Source: Azospirillum cavernae
Lineage (GTDB): Bacteria > Pseudomonadota > Alphaproteobacteria > Azospirillales > Azospirillaceae
Assembly (NCBI RefSeq): GCF_003590795.1
Contig: NZ_QYUL01000004.1
Coordinates: 248,001-312,000 of the forward strand
Reading direction: 5' to 3'
Length of the DNA stretch: 64,000 bases
Under the pieces are notes generated by a model. It did not search any database. It had not been told where the DNA came from and saw nothing but the letters and a program-made list of their open reading frames with translations. Below are positions 28,062 to 36,518 of this stretch, in pieces (position 1 is the first letter of the stretch; each line of letters starts with the position of its first letter). A program made the position numbers and the translations under genes.

Positions 28062-28313
28062 ATGCCGCAACCCGCCGCGCCGCGCCCGAAAGAAGCCCGC
28101 CTGTTCCGCAACAACCGCAGCCAAGCCGTGCGCATCCCGGTGGAGTTCGAGTTGCCGGGCGAGTCGGTGCTCATCAGCCGCGACGGTGATCGGCTGATTC
28201 TGGAACCCATTCACAAAAAAGGGCTTTTGGCGCTGCTGGACGGTTGGGAGCCGCTGGACGACGAGCTTCCGACCGTCGAAGATCCGCCGATTCCGCCGAG
28301 GGATGTTTTTTGA
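28062..28313 (+). CDS. vapB: VapB-type antitoxin (AbrB/SpoVT fold)
   Basis: 83 residues with AGGAG before the ATG at 28062. The N-terminal part (KEARLFRNNRSQAVRIPVEF, then ESVLISRDGDRLILEP) matches the swapped-hairpin AbrB-like DNA-binding fold of VapB antitoxins. The C-terminal tail (LLDGWEPLDDELPTVEDPPI) should wrap the toxin. TGA and the vapC ATG overlap (TGATG). Confidence 0.9.
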   Translation: MPQPAAPRPKEARLFRNNRSQAVRIPVEFELPGESVLISRDGDRLILEPIHKKGLLALLDGWEPLDDELPTVEDPPIPPRDVF

Positions 28314-28711
28314 TGCGCTACCTGCTCGACACCAACGTCATGAGCGACCTCATCAAAAACCCGGCGGGCAAGGTGGCCGACCACATACGCCGGATTGGCG
28401 AAGACGCCGTGTGCACCAGCATCGTGGTGGCGGGGGAGTTACGCTACGGCGCCGCGAAAAAAGGCTCGGCCAAGCTGACCCGGCGGGTGGAGGATCTGTT
28501 GGCTGACGTCGCCGTGCTGCCGCTCGACGCGCCGACCGACGTCGATTACGGCGACATCCGCGCCGCGCTGGAGGCGGCGGGCCAACCGATTGGCGGCAAC
28601 GACCTGTTGATCGCCGCCCACGCCCGCGCGCTTGGCGTCACGCTGGTGACGGCGAACGAGCGGGAGTTTCGCCGCGTCCAGGGGCTTGTCGTGGAAAACT
28701 GGCTGGAGTGA
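28313..28711 (+). CDS. vapC: VapC-type PIN-domain ribonuclease toxin
   Basis: 132 residues, a normal VapC length. Acidic PIN residues: Asp in YLLDTNVMSDL, Glu in VVAGELRYGA, Asp in IGGNDLLIAAHA and the closing TANEREFRRV. It would cut RNA (often initiator tRNA or rRNA in this family) when free of VapB. Translationally coupled to vapB. It converges on the ABC-2 permease gene, with 19 nt between stops. Confidence 0.92.
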   Translation: MRYLLDTNVMSDLIKNPAGKVADHIRRIGEDAVCTSIVVAGELRYGAAKKGSAKLTRRVEDLLADVAVLPLDAPTDVDYGDIRAALEAAGQPIGGNDLLIAAHARALGVTLVTANEREFRRVQGLVVENWLE

Positions 28712-28730
28712 CGCCGATCCGGCGCCCCCC

Positions 28731-29885
28731 CTACCGCAAACTCGCCAGATGGCTGCGGAAGCGGGCGAGGCTCCAGACGAAGAACAGCGCGCCGATCCCC
28801 GCCGTGGCGGCAAAGCGCGGCCACACCACGTCGAACCCGGCGCCACGGAACAGGATGGCTTGGGCGAAGGCGACGAAATGGGTGGAGGGGGAGAGCTGCA
28901 TCGCCAATTGCAACCAATCCGGTTCGCTTTCCAGAGGGGTGAAACCGCCGGACAGCATGTTCATCGGCAGCACGATCAGGATGAACAGCAACCCCAGTTG
29001 CGGCATCGACCGCGCCACCGTGCCCAGAAAGATCCCCAGCGCCGTGGCGAAGAACAGGTAAAGCGCGGTTCCCGCCAGAAACAGCGGCACCGATCCGGCC
29101 AACGGCACGCCCAGCAGCCCGCGCAGCACGGCGAACAGGGAGAAGATCGTCAACGCCAGAATGACCGCGCCGTTGGCCAACACCTTCGCCGTCATGATTT
29201 CCGCCGGGCGCACCGGCATGACCAGCAGATGCTCCAGCGTGCCATGCTCGCGCTCGCGGATCAGGGCGGCCCCGGCCAGCAGCACCGCCAGCATGGTGAT
29301 GTTGCCGACCACCGACATGGTGCCGGTGAACCACGCGGTTTCCAGCGCCTCGTTGTAGGCGACGCGGACTTGCAGGGAAATCGGCGCGGCGGCGGCGGGC
29401 GCCTCGTGGCGGACGAAACGCCCGACCTCGTCGTCCAGAATGCCCTGGATGGTCCCGGCCCCGATGCCCGCCTGCATCATCGCGGTGGCGTCGATCAGCA
29501 ATTGCGCGGTCGGGCTGCGCCCGGCCAGCGCGTCGGACTGAAAGTCCGGCGGAATGTCGAGCACGAAGGTGTAGCGCGCCGCCGCCATGCCCGGATCGAC
29601 CTCGGCGTGGCCGATCAGCGTCGGGGTCTGGAACTCCGGCCCGTGAAAGCTGGAAATCAGCCGTTGCGACAGGGCCGAGCGGTCCTCGTCCACGATGGCG
29701 ATGGCGGCGTTGCGCAGCTCGTGGGAAATGCCGGTGGCTTGGCTGTAGACCGACAGGCTGAAGGAATAGATGACGAATCCCAGCATGAAGCCGTCGCGCA
29801 GCAGGCTGATCCACTCCTTGCGCGCCAGGGTCAGGCTGTTGCGGACAAAGCGCCAGGCGGAGGAGGATTCGGGCAGCAGGGCCAT
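28731..29885 (-). CDS. ABC-2 type permease (YhhJ-like)
   Basis: 384 residues. One N-terminal membrane segment, a large periplasmic loop (about 60-180) and five C-terminal segments, the ABC-2 layout seen in YhhJ/YbhR. Motif ALIREREHGTLEHLLVMPVR is the conserved cytoplasmic loop. It starts 3 nt after the stop of the RbbA-like gene. With the HlyD-like protein and RbbA-like ATPase it forms an exporter equivalent to E. coli YhiI-RbbA-YhhJ, whose substrate is unclear. Confidence 0.9.
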   Translation of the reverse strand: MALLPESSSAWRFVRNSLTLARKEWISLLRDGFMLGFVIYSFSLSVYSQATGISHELRNAAIAIVDEDRSALSQRLISSFHGPEFQTPTLIGHAEVDPGMAAARYTFVLDIPPDFQSDALAGRSPTAQLLIDATAMMQAGIGAGTIQGILDDEVGRFVRHEAPAAAAPISLQVRVAYNEALETAWFTGTMSVVGNITMLAVLLAGAALIREREHGTLEHLLVMPVRPAEIMTAKVLANGAVILALTIFSLFAVLRGLLGVPLAGSVPLFLAGTALYLFFATALGIFLGTVARSMPQLGLLFILIVLPMNMLSGGFTPLESEPDWLQLAMQLSPSTHFVAFAQAILFRGAGFDVVWPRFAATAGIGALFFVWSLARFRSHLASLR

Positions 29886-29888
29886 GGC

Positions 29889-32681
29889 TCAACGCTCCTG
29901 CTTGGGAAGGAAGATGACGCCCAGCGCCAGCAACGCCGGGACAAAGACGGCGATGGCGGCGACGAAGGGCAGTAGCTCGACGAAGCCCAACCCCTTGGTG
30001 AAGGCCCCGACCGACAGTTTCAGGAAATGGGTGGTCGGAAACAGCGTGCCGATCAACCAGGCCCCGCCCTGCAAGGTGGAGACGGGTTGCAGCAGCCCGG
30101 AAAATTGGGTGGCGGGCATCATCGTCGCGATGGCGGTGCCGAACACAGCGGCGGTCTGGGTGGCGGTGAAGACCGAAATCAGCAGCCCAAACGCCGTGGT
30201 GGCGCAGACATAAACCAACCCGCCCAAGATCAACCCGGCAAGGCTGCCCTTCACCGGCACGCCGAACAGCCCCACCGCCATGACGATCATCACCAGCAGA
30301 TTGAAGGCGGCCAAGCCGATGTAGGGAAGCTGTTTCCCGACCAGAAACTCCAGCCGCGTCACCGGGGTGACGTACAGGTTGGTGATGGATCCCAACTCCT
30401 TCTCACGCACCACGCCAAGCGCGGCCAGAATCGCCGGGATGAAGATCAGCAGCAGGCCGATGATGCCCGGCACCATGGCGTCCAAACTGCGAAAGGCTTG
30501 GTTGTAGCGGTAACGCATGTCGAGCTGCGCCGTGGCGGCGGGCAAGGTGATCCCGGACTCCCGCGCCTTGTCCTCGATGAAGCGCTGGTGCAGCCCGACG
30601 ATGTAGCCCTGGATGGTTTCGGCGCGGAAGGGCATGGCCCCGTCGATGCGGATCGCCAGTTCCGGGGCGGTCCCATGCCGCAGATCGCGCCCGAATCCGG
30701 CGGGAATCTCGATGGTCAGCGCCGCTTCGCCGCGCTGCAAACGCAAGGCGAGGTCGGTCGGATCGCTGGCCGGGGGCGTGGCGACGAAGCTGCGCGAGCC
30801 TTCAAACTGTTCGATGTAGGCGCGGCTTTCCGGCGTGCGGTCGCCGTCGAGCACGGCGAAGCGCAGATTTTCCACATCCATGGTGATGCCGAAGCCAAAG
30901 ACCAGCATCAACAGCACGGTGCCGAGCAGCGCCACCGTCAGCCGCACCGGGTCGCGCCGCAACTCCAGCGTTTCCCGCCACGCGTAGGCCAGCAACCGCC
31001 GCCGCGACGCCCCGCCCTGCTGATGCGGCGCGGCGGCTTCGGCGGTGGTTTCGTTGGGGGCCAGGGCGGCGGCGCTGGGCGCCTCTTCCGCCGCGTCGCC
31101 CGCCTCGTCTTTCTGGGCCTGCCGCATGAAGCCGATGAAGGCGTCGTCCAGCGTCGCCGCCCCCTGCTGGGCGCGCAATTCCTCCGGCGGTCCGGCGGCG
31201 ATGACGCGCCCGGCGTTCATGAAGGCGATGCGGTCGCAACGCGCCGCCTCGTTCATGAAATGGGTGGAGATGAAGATCGTCACCCCCTGGTCGCGCGACA
31301 GGGCGATCAAGTCACGCCAAAATTGGTCACGCGCCACCGGATCGACGCCCGAGGTCGGCTCGTCCAGAATCAGGATTTCCGGCTCGTGCAAAATGGCGAC
31401 AGCCAGCGACAGCCGTTGCCGCACGCCCAGCGGCAATTGCTCGGCCACCGCGTCGCGGTAGGGGGTCAGCCCGAAACGCTCGACCAAGGCGTCGATGCGC
31501 GGGGCGGAGTCCGCCAAATGGAACAGGCGGGCGTGCAGAACCAGATTCTGCTGAACCGTCAATTCGCCATAGAGCGAGAAGGCTTGCGCCATGTAGCCGA
31601 CGCGCCGCCGGGTCGCCAGATCGCCCGCGTCCACCGTCGCGCCAAACAGTTTGGCCTCGCCCGCGCTGGCCGGAAGCAGCCCGGTCAGCATCTTCATCGT
31701 CGTCGTCTTGCCGCAGCCGTTGGAGCCGAGAAAGCCGAAAATCTCGCCGCGCCCAATGCGGAAGCTGACGCCGTCCACCGCCGTGAAATCGCCAAAGCGT
31801 CGGGTCAGATCGCGCGCCTCGATGGCCGGTTCCGCGCCGTCCTGGTCCGCCGGGCGGGGCGGCACGATCAGCTTTTCATGGTCGCCCCGCGTTTCTTCCG
31901 GCAGCAGGGCGATGAAGACCTCCTCCAGATCGTCCGCCTTGTGGCGGGATTTCAGGGCGGCGGGCGCGTCGTCGGCCAGCAGGCGGCCCGCGTTCATCAT
32001 CATCACCCGGTCGAACCGCTCCGCCTCGTCCATGTAGGAGGTGGCGACCAGAACGGTCATGCCGGGGCGCCCGGCGCGGATGCGGTCGATCAAATCCCAG
32101 AATTGGCGGCGCGACAGCGGATCGACGCCGGTGGTCGGCTCGTCCAAAATCAGCAGGTCGGGGTCGTGCAGCAGGGCGCAGCAAAGCCCAAGCTTTTGCT
32201 TCATGCCGCCCGACAGCTTGCCCGCCGGACGGTCGGGAAAGGGGGCCAGCCCGGTGGCGTCCAACAGATCCTGAATGCGCTTCTGCCGCTGCGCCGCGTT
32301 CAACCCGAACAGCCGCCCGAAAAATTGCAGATTTTCGGCGACGCTGAGATCGGCGTAGAGGTTGCGGCCCAGTCCTTGCGGCATGTAGGCGATGCGCGGC
32401 TGCAAGGCGGTGCGCCCGCGCCGGTCGCGCAGATCGACGCCGAGAACCGCGAAATCGCCCTCCTGCACCCGCTTGGCGGTGGCGATCAGGCCGAGCAGGG
32501 TCGATTTCCCCACCCCGTCCGGGCCAATCAGGGCGACGCTCACCCCCGCCGGGATCGTCAGGCTCACATCGTCCAGCGCCAGAGTTTTGCCGTAGCGGTG
32601 ATGGACGCCCGAAAGCTGGACGGCGGGGGCCGGGCTGCTGTCTGGCGCGGGGCTGGTCGGCGCTGGGCTGGGCGCGCTCAC
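29889..32681 (-). CDS. rbbA: RbbA-like fused double ATPase and ABC-2 permease
   Basis: 930 residues, close to E. coli RbbA (about 910). Two nucleotide-binding domains: Walker A GPDGVGKST with signature LSGGMKQKLGL and Walker B LLILDEPTTGVD; then GSNGCGKTT, signature LPLGVRQRLSL and ILILDEPTSGVD. The C-terminal third is an ABC-2 permease (VVREKELGSITNLYVTPVTR). The second signature loop is LPLGV rather than LSGGQ. It starts with GTG at 32681, overlapping the TGA of the HlyD gene. The Pro/Ala-rich first 25 residues are low complexity. Confidence 0.9.
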   Translation of the reverse strand: MSAPSPAPTSPAPDSSPAPAVQLSGVHHRYGKTLALDDVSLTIPAGVSVALIGPDGVGKSTLLGLIATAKRVQEGDFAVLGVDLRDRRGRTALQPRIAYMPQGLGRNLYADLSVAENLQFFGRLFGLNAAQRQKRIQDLLDATGLAPFPDRPAGKLSGGMKQKLGLCCALLHDPDLLILDEPTTGVDPLSRRQFWDLIDRIRAGRPGMTVLVATSYMDEAERFDRVMMMNAGRLLADDAPAALKSRHKADDLEEVFIALLPEETRGDHEKLIVPPRPADQDGAEPAIEARDLTRRFGDFTAVDGVSFRIGRGEIFGFLGSNGCGKTTTMKMLTGLLPASAGEAKLFGATVDAGDLATRRRVGYMAQAFSLYGELTVQQNLVLHARLFHLADSAPRIDALVERFGLTPYRDAVAEQLPLGVRQRLSLAVAILHEPEILILDEPTSGVDPVARDQFWRDLIALSRDQGVTIFISTHFMNEAARCDRIAFMNAGRVIAAGPPEELRAQQGAATLDDAFIGFMRQAQKDEAGDAAEEAPSAAALAPNETTAEAAAPHQQGGASRRRLLAYAWRETLELRRDPVRLTVALLGTVLLMLVFGFGITMDVENLRFAVLDGDRTPESRAYIEQFEGSRSFVATPPASDPTDLALRLQRGEAALTIEIPAGFGRDLRHGTAPELAIRIDGAMPFRAETIQGYIVGLHQRFIEDKARESGITLPAATAQLDMRYRYNQAFRSLDAMVPGIIGLLLIFIPAILAALGVVREKELGSITNLYVTPVTRLEFLVGKQLPYIGLAAFNLLVMIVMAVGLFGVPVKGSLAGLILGGLVYVCATTAFGLLISVFTATQTAAVFGTAIATMMPATQFSGLLQPVSTLQGGAWLIGTLFPTTHFLKLSVGAFTKGLGFVELLPFVAAIAVFVPALLALGVIFLPKQER

Positions 32682-33691
32682 GATCCGGCTCCGGCCACCC
32701 CCGTCCCCGCTTTGGTCAGGCGCGATTCCAACCAATCCGGCCAAGCGGTGGCGGGGGCAAGTTTGACATAGGCCACGCCGGTCAGGCCGGTTTTCACCTG
32801 CTCGACATGCTGGGCGACCAGCGCGTCGGGCACGCGGGCCTTGACGCGGAACATCATGCGGTCGCGTTCGGTGCGGGTTTCCACCTGTTTCGGGGTGAAT
32901 TGCGCGCGCGGGGCCACAAAGGTGACGGTCGCGGGAACCGCCAGACCGGGCAGCGCGTCCAGCAGGATCCGCGCCTCCGCCCCCAGCGCCAGCGTTCCGG
33001 CGCGGTCGGTCGGCAGGAAGAAGGTCATGTAGACGTTGCTCAGATCCAGCAGCGTCACCGCCTTGCCGCCCGCCGCCAGCACCTCGCCCGGTTCGGCCAG
33101 CCGGTAGAGCACGCGGCTTTTGCGCGGGGCCTTCAGCACCCCATCGGCGACCAGATCGCGCAGCCGGTCGGCGTCGGCGACCGCCGCCGCGATGGCCTCC
33201 TGCGCGCTGGCCCGGTGGCTGGTCGCGGCGGCCAGAGCCGCGTCGGCGGTGCGGCGCTGGTTGCGCGCCTGATCGACCCGCTGTTCGGAGACATGGCCCT
33301 TGCCGAACAGCACCAGCGCCCGCTCCATCTCCTTGGCGGCGAAATCGGCCTCGCTGGTTCGTTGGGCGATCAGCGCAATGGCCTCGTCGCGGGCCTGCTG
33401 CGACTGGCGTTTCAGCGCCTCGGCGGCGCGGAGTTGCGCCTCCAGATCGCGGGTGTCGAGGGTGGCGACGACGGTCCCGGCCTCGATCAGGTCGCCCTCC
33501 TCCACCGGAATGGTCAGGACGCGGGCGGCGTATTTGGTGGCGACGTCGATTTCGCTCGCCTCGATCCGGCCATTGCCGGACGCGAAACCATCGGGCAGCC
33601 CCTGCCCCTGCATGGCCCGATAGCCGTAAAGACCGGCGGCGGCGAGCAGCGCCAGCGCCCCCGCCAAAAGGACGACGCGTTTCAGGTTCAT
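32678..33691 (-). CDS. HlyD-family adaptor (YhiI/YbhG-like)
   Basis: 337 residues from the ATG at 33691, with AAGGAG 8 nt upstream. One N-terminal anchor (VVLLAGALALLAAAGLYGY), then ASEIDVATKYAARVLTIPVE and GDLIEAGTVVATLDTRDLEA (biotinyl-lipoyl-like half), a coiled coil (about 85-165) and LKAPRKSRVLYRLAEPGEVL (second half). It links the RbbA/YhhJ ABC-2 exporter to an outer membrane channel not encoded here. First gene of that operon. Confidence 0.9.
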   Translation of the reverse strand: MNLKRVVLLAGALALLAAAGLYGYRAMQGQGLPDGFASGNGRIEASEIDVATKYAARVLTIPVEEGDLIEAGTVVATLDTRDLEAQLRAAEALKRQSQQARDEAIALIAQRTSEADFAAKEMERALVLFGKGHVSEQRVDQARNQRRTADAALAAATSHRASAQEAIAAAVADADRLRDLVADGVLKAPRKSRVLYRLAEPGEVLAAGGKAVTLLDLSNVYMTFFLPTDRAGTLALGAEARILLDALPGLAVPATVTFVAPRAQFTPKQVETRTERDRMMFRVKARVPDALVAQHVEQVKTGLTGVAYVKLAPATAWPDWLESRLTKAGTGVAGAGS

Positions 33692-34048
33692 ACCCCAAGC
33701 TCCTTGCCGACGCGTGACGTCGGCGCTTTTCTTACGCGTTTTGGACGGCGACCCGGCCCAGCGACGCGGACGCTTCACCGCGCCAGTCTACGCCGACGCC
33801 GGGCGCGCAGCGGCGCGGATGGCGCGCGGCTGCCATGACAACCACCCTGCGTCCCGATTGATCCGAATCATTGCCGGGAGAGGCGCGGAAGAGGCGGCCC
33901 GCCTGTCACCCGTCCAATCACGCGCCTGTGATCGAATCGTGAAGACCATTCCCAAAGGCTATCAAATTCATAGCCCCCCTGCATTTCACAAGAGCGTTCG
34001 AACCTGCGACAGTCCGTCCATCGAAACAGCCCACTGAGGAACGCCGCC
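33692..34048. other. 357-bp gap between divergent exporter and bufferin operons
   Basis: No gene supported. It holds promoters for the minus-strand exporter and the plus-strand bufferin operon. A sequence of lower GC lies at about 33930-34000, just upstream of bufA, and is the likely promoter. I could not recognise an extracytoplasmic-sigma or metal-regulator box with confidence. Confidence 0.4.
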
Positions 34049-34324
34049 ATGACCATCCAGACCAAGACCAAGCTCGCCAGCCTGATCGCCGCCACCGCCA
34101 TCACCGCCGCTCTGGCGGGCGTCACCATGGGCACGGCCCAGGCCGCCGACGAAAAGGAAAAATGCTACGGCATTTCCAAGGCCGGGATGAATGATTGCCA
34201 GACCCCGACCTCGTCCTGCGCCGGAACCTCGAAGAAGGACGGCGACGGCCACGCCTTCCTCGTCGTTCCCAAGGGCACCTGCGGCAAGCTGGTCGGCGCC
34301 AGCCTGACCCCGAAGGCGGGCTGA
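34049..34324 (+). CDS. bufA1: Bufferin precursor peptide (DUF2282, BufA1-like)
   Basis: 91 residues. A Sec signal peptide (about 1-32, ending AQA) precedes a 59-residue core with four Cys: EKCYGISKAGMNDCQ, SSCAGTS and PKGTCGKL. This Cys pattern is that of DUF2282 proteins, now known as bufferins: RiPPs whose Cys are modified by an MNIO enzyme and that bind copper in the periplasm (established for Caulobacter and relatives). The GHAFLVVPKGTCGK end is typical. The genes for the modifying enzyme, its partner and a DoxX protein follow directly. Confidence 0.93.
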   Translation: MTIQTKTKLASLIAATAITAALAGVTMGTAQAADEKEKCYGISKAGMNDCQTPTSSCAGTSKKDGDGHAFLVVPKGTCGKLVGASLTPKAG

Positions 34325-34365
34325 CCACCGCGCCAACGCACACCCGACCGGGGGAAGGGATTTCC

Positions 34366-35292
34366 ATGACGCTGTGCGCCACCCGCGTCCGCTTGACGGA
34401 CCACGCCGCCGACCAGCCCACCCCGCCGCCCGCGATGGGCGGCATCGGGTTGAAGGCGCGGCACAAGGCGCTGCTGTTGGAAACCCGTCCCCCGGTCGCC
34501 TTCGTTGAAATCCACGCCGAGAATTACATGGGCGCTGGCGGCCCGCCCCACCGCTGGCTGTCGGCCATCCGCGAGCATTACCCGGTGTCGGTCCATGGCG
34601 TCGGCCTGTCGTTGGGCGGGGCGACGCCGCTGGACGAGGATCACCTCGACGCGCTGGCCCTGGTGGTCGAACGGACCCGCCCGGCCCTGGTGTCGGAGCA
34701 TTTGGCCTGGAACCAGAGCGACGGCGTCCACATGAACGATCTGCTGCCGATCCCCTACACCCCCGACACGCTGGCCCATGTCGCCGCCCGCATCGACCAG
34801 ACGCAAGATCGGCTGTGCCGCCGCATCCTGATCGAAAACCCGTCGGCCTACATCCGTTACGCCGACAGCCCGATCCCGGAGCCGGAATTTCTGGCCGAGC
34901 TGGTCCGGCGCACCGGCTGCGGCGTTCTGCTGGACGTCAACAACCTGTTCGTCTGCGCCAGCAACATCGGAACCGACCCGCTGGCCTATCTCGACGCCAT
35001 CCCCGCCGAGGCGGTCGGCGAGTATCACCTCGCCGGGCATCACCACCGGATTTTCCCCGATGGGACGGAGATCCGCATCGACGATCACGGATCGCGCGTC
35101 GCACCGCCGGTCTGGGCGCTCTACCGCGCGGCGGTCGCCCGCATCGGCGCCCGCCCGACCCTGATCGAATGGGACACCGACGTGCCGCCGCTGGACGTGC
35201 TGTGCGACGAGGCGTGGCGCGCCGATTCCGAGGCCGCCGACGCGCTGGCCGCCCGCCAGCCGGGGGAGGCCGCCGATGCGCCGCGTTCGTGA
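34366..35292 (+). CDS. bufB: MNIO enzyme for bufferin maturation (DUF692)
   Basis: 308 residues from the ATG at 34366 (GGGAAGGGA upstream). TIM-barrel multinuclear non-heme iron oxidase. Conserved family segments are present: GIGLKARH, FVEIHAENYMGAGG, HGVGLSLGG, SEHLAWNQ, IENPSAYIRY, LLDVNNLFV, GEYHLAGHHH and LIEWDTDVPP; the His/Glu/Asp/Asn in these bind the iron cluster. It should oxidise Cys of BufA. Its last 17 nt overlap bufC. Confidence 0.95.
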   Translation: MTLCATRVRLTDHAADQPTPPPAMGGIGLKARHKALLLETRPPVAFVEIHAENYMGAGGPPHRWLSAIREHYPVSVHGVGLSLGGATPLDEDHLDALALVVERTRPALVSEHLAWNQSDGVHMNDLLPIPYTPDTLAHVAARIDQTQDRLCRRILIENPSAYIRYADSPIPEPEFLAELVRRTGCGVLLDVNNLFVCASNIGTDPLAYLDAIPAEAVGEYHLAGHHHRIFPDGTEIRIDDHGSRVAPPVWALYRAAVARIGARPTLIEWDTDVPPLDVLCDEAWRADSEAADALAARQPGEAADAPRS

Positions 35293-36052
35293 GTTCCAGA
35301 CCCGGATGCGCGATTTCGCCTTTGATTCCGGCGGGCGCGCCCAATTGCTGAGCGCGCTGGCCGACTGCGGCGGTCCGCCGACGCTGGAACGCCTGTCGAT
35401 CCACCGCAACACCACCATGCTCGGCCTGTCCGCCGCGTTGGGCGACGCCTTCCCCGTCGTGCGGCGGCTGGTCGGCGAGGCGTTCTTTGAGCGGATGGCG
35501 CAGGATTACCTGCGCGCCCACCCGCCGCGCCGCGCCTCCCTGCTGACCATCGGCGGGGAGTTTCCGGGCTTTCTCACCGGCTACGCCCCGGTGGCGGAGC
35601 TGCCCTATCTGACCGACGTCGCCCGGCTGGACATCGCCTGGACCCACGCCTATCACGCCGCCGATGCCGAACCGCTGCACCCGCAGATTTTGGCGACGCT
35701 CGACCCCGAACGGCTGGGCGAGCTGTGTTTGACGCCGTTGCCCTCGCAACGCTTGTTGGCCTCGGCCTATCCAGTGGACGCGATCTGGCGGGGCAACCAA
35801 CCCGACGCGCCGGACGTGGAAATCCGGCTCGACAGCGGCCCGGCCCATCTGTTGATCCACCGGCCCGACATGGCGGTGGAGATCCGCCCGGTGTCGCGCG
35901 GCGCCTTTTCCTTTCTGATGGCTCTGGCTGCGCGGCAGCCGCTGGCCGCCGCTTGGGACAGCGCGCTCGCCACCGATCCGACCTTTGACCTTGCGGGGGA
36001 GTTGGCCGCTTTGCTCGCCGCCCGCGCCTTTGGGGGATACAGCCTGCCATGA
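35276..36052 (+). CDS. bufC: MNIO partner protein (DUF2063, BufC-like)
   Basis: 258 residues. The N-terminal part (REFQTRMRDFAFDSGGRAQL to LSAALGDAFPVVRRLVGEAF, then MAQDYLRAHPP) is the DUF2063 'putative DNA-binding' domain that in bufferin systems recruits the precursor peptide to the MNIO enzyme. The C-terminal half is a beta-rich domain (about 150-258). The start overlaps bufB by 17 nt; the stop overlaps the doxX ATG (ATGA). Confidence 0.92.
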   Translation: MRRVREFQTRMRDFAFDSGGRAQLLSALADCGGPPTLERLSIHRNTTMLGLSAALGDAFPVVRRLVGEAFFERMAQDYLRAHPPRRASLLTIGGEFPGFLTGYAPVAELPYLTDVARLDIAWTHAYHAADAEPLHPQILATLDPERLGELCLTPLPSQRLLASAYPVDAIWRGNQPDAPDVEIRLDSGPAHLLIHRPDMAVEIRPVSRGAFSFLMALAARQPLAAAWDSALATDPTFDLAGELAALLAARAFGGYSLP

Positions 36053-36518
36053 CCACCACCCCGTTTCCCCGCATGCTGGCCCCCGCCTGCTCAGCCTGCT
36101 CAACGGGCTGAGCCGCTCGCCCAATTGGCTGCACGGCGCGCTGGCCCGTTGGGGCGTCGCCGCCATCTTCTGGCGCTCCGGCCAGACCAAAGTGACCGGC
36201 TTTCACATCAACGAGAGCACCTTCGACCTTTTCCAAACGGAATACCGGGTGCCGTTGCTGCCCCCCGACCTCGCCGCCGTGCTGGCCACGGTGTCGGAGC
36301 ATCTGTTTCCGGTTCTGCTGGTCATCGGCTTGGCCTCGCGGCTCAGCGCCGGGGCGCTGCTGGGGATGACCCTCACTATTCAGATCTTCGTCTATCCCGG
36401 AAGCTGGCCCGACCATCTGCTGTGGGCCTCGGCGCTGCTCTACGTGATCCTGCGCGGGCCGGGCGAACTGTCCATCGACCATCTCATTCGCCGCCGCTGC
36501 GAAAGGCCCCTGCCATGA
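36049..36518 (+). CDS. DoxX-family membrane protein, apparent 1-bp deletion near the start
   Basis: Four-helix DoxX protein of about 156 residues when read across a C5 run at 36080-36084. The ATG at 36049 overlaps the bufC stop and encodes MTTTPFPRMLAP; in this frame a stop follows soon (36109-36111). One extra C joins it to RLLSLLNGLSRSPNW, then FWRSGQTKVTGFHI and LFPVLLVIGLASRLSAGALL, which is the usual DoxX start and core. No good in-frame start exists in the downstream frame. DoxX is the common last member of bufferin operons; its exact role is unsettled. The stop overlaps the chemoreceptor ATG. Confidence 0.85.

Noticed and set aside
33714..34037. 107-codon plus-strand frame upstream of bufA
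   Set aside because: No signal peptide, no family resemblance, and it occupies the expected promoter region of the bufferin operon.
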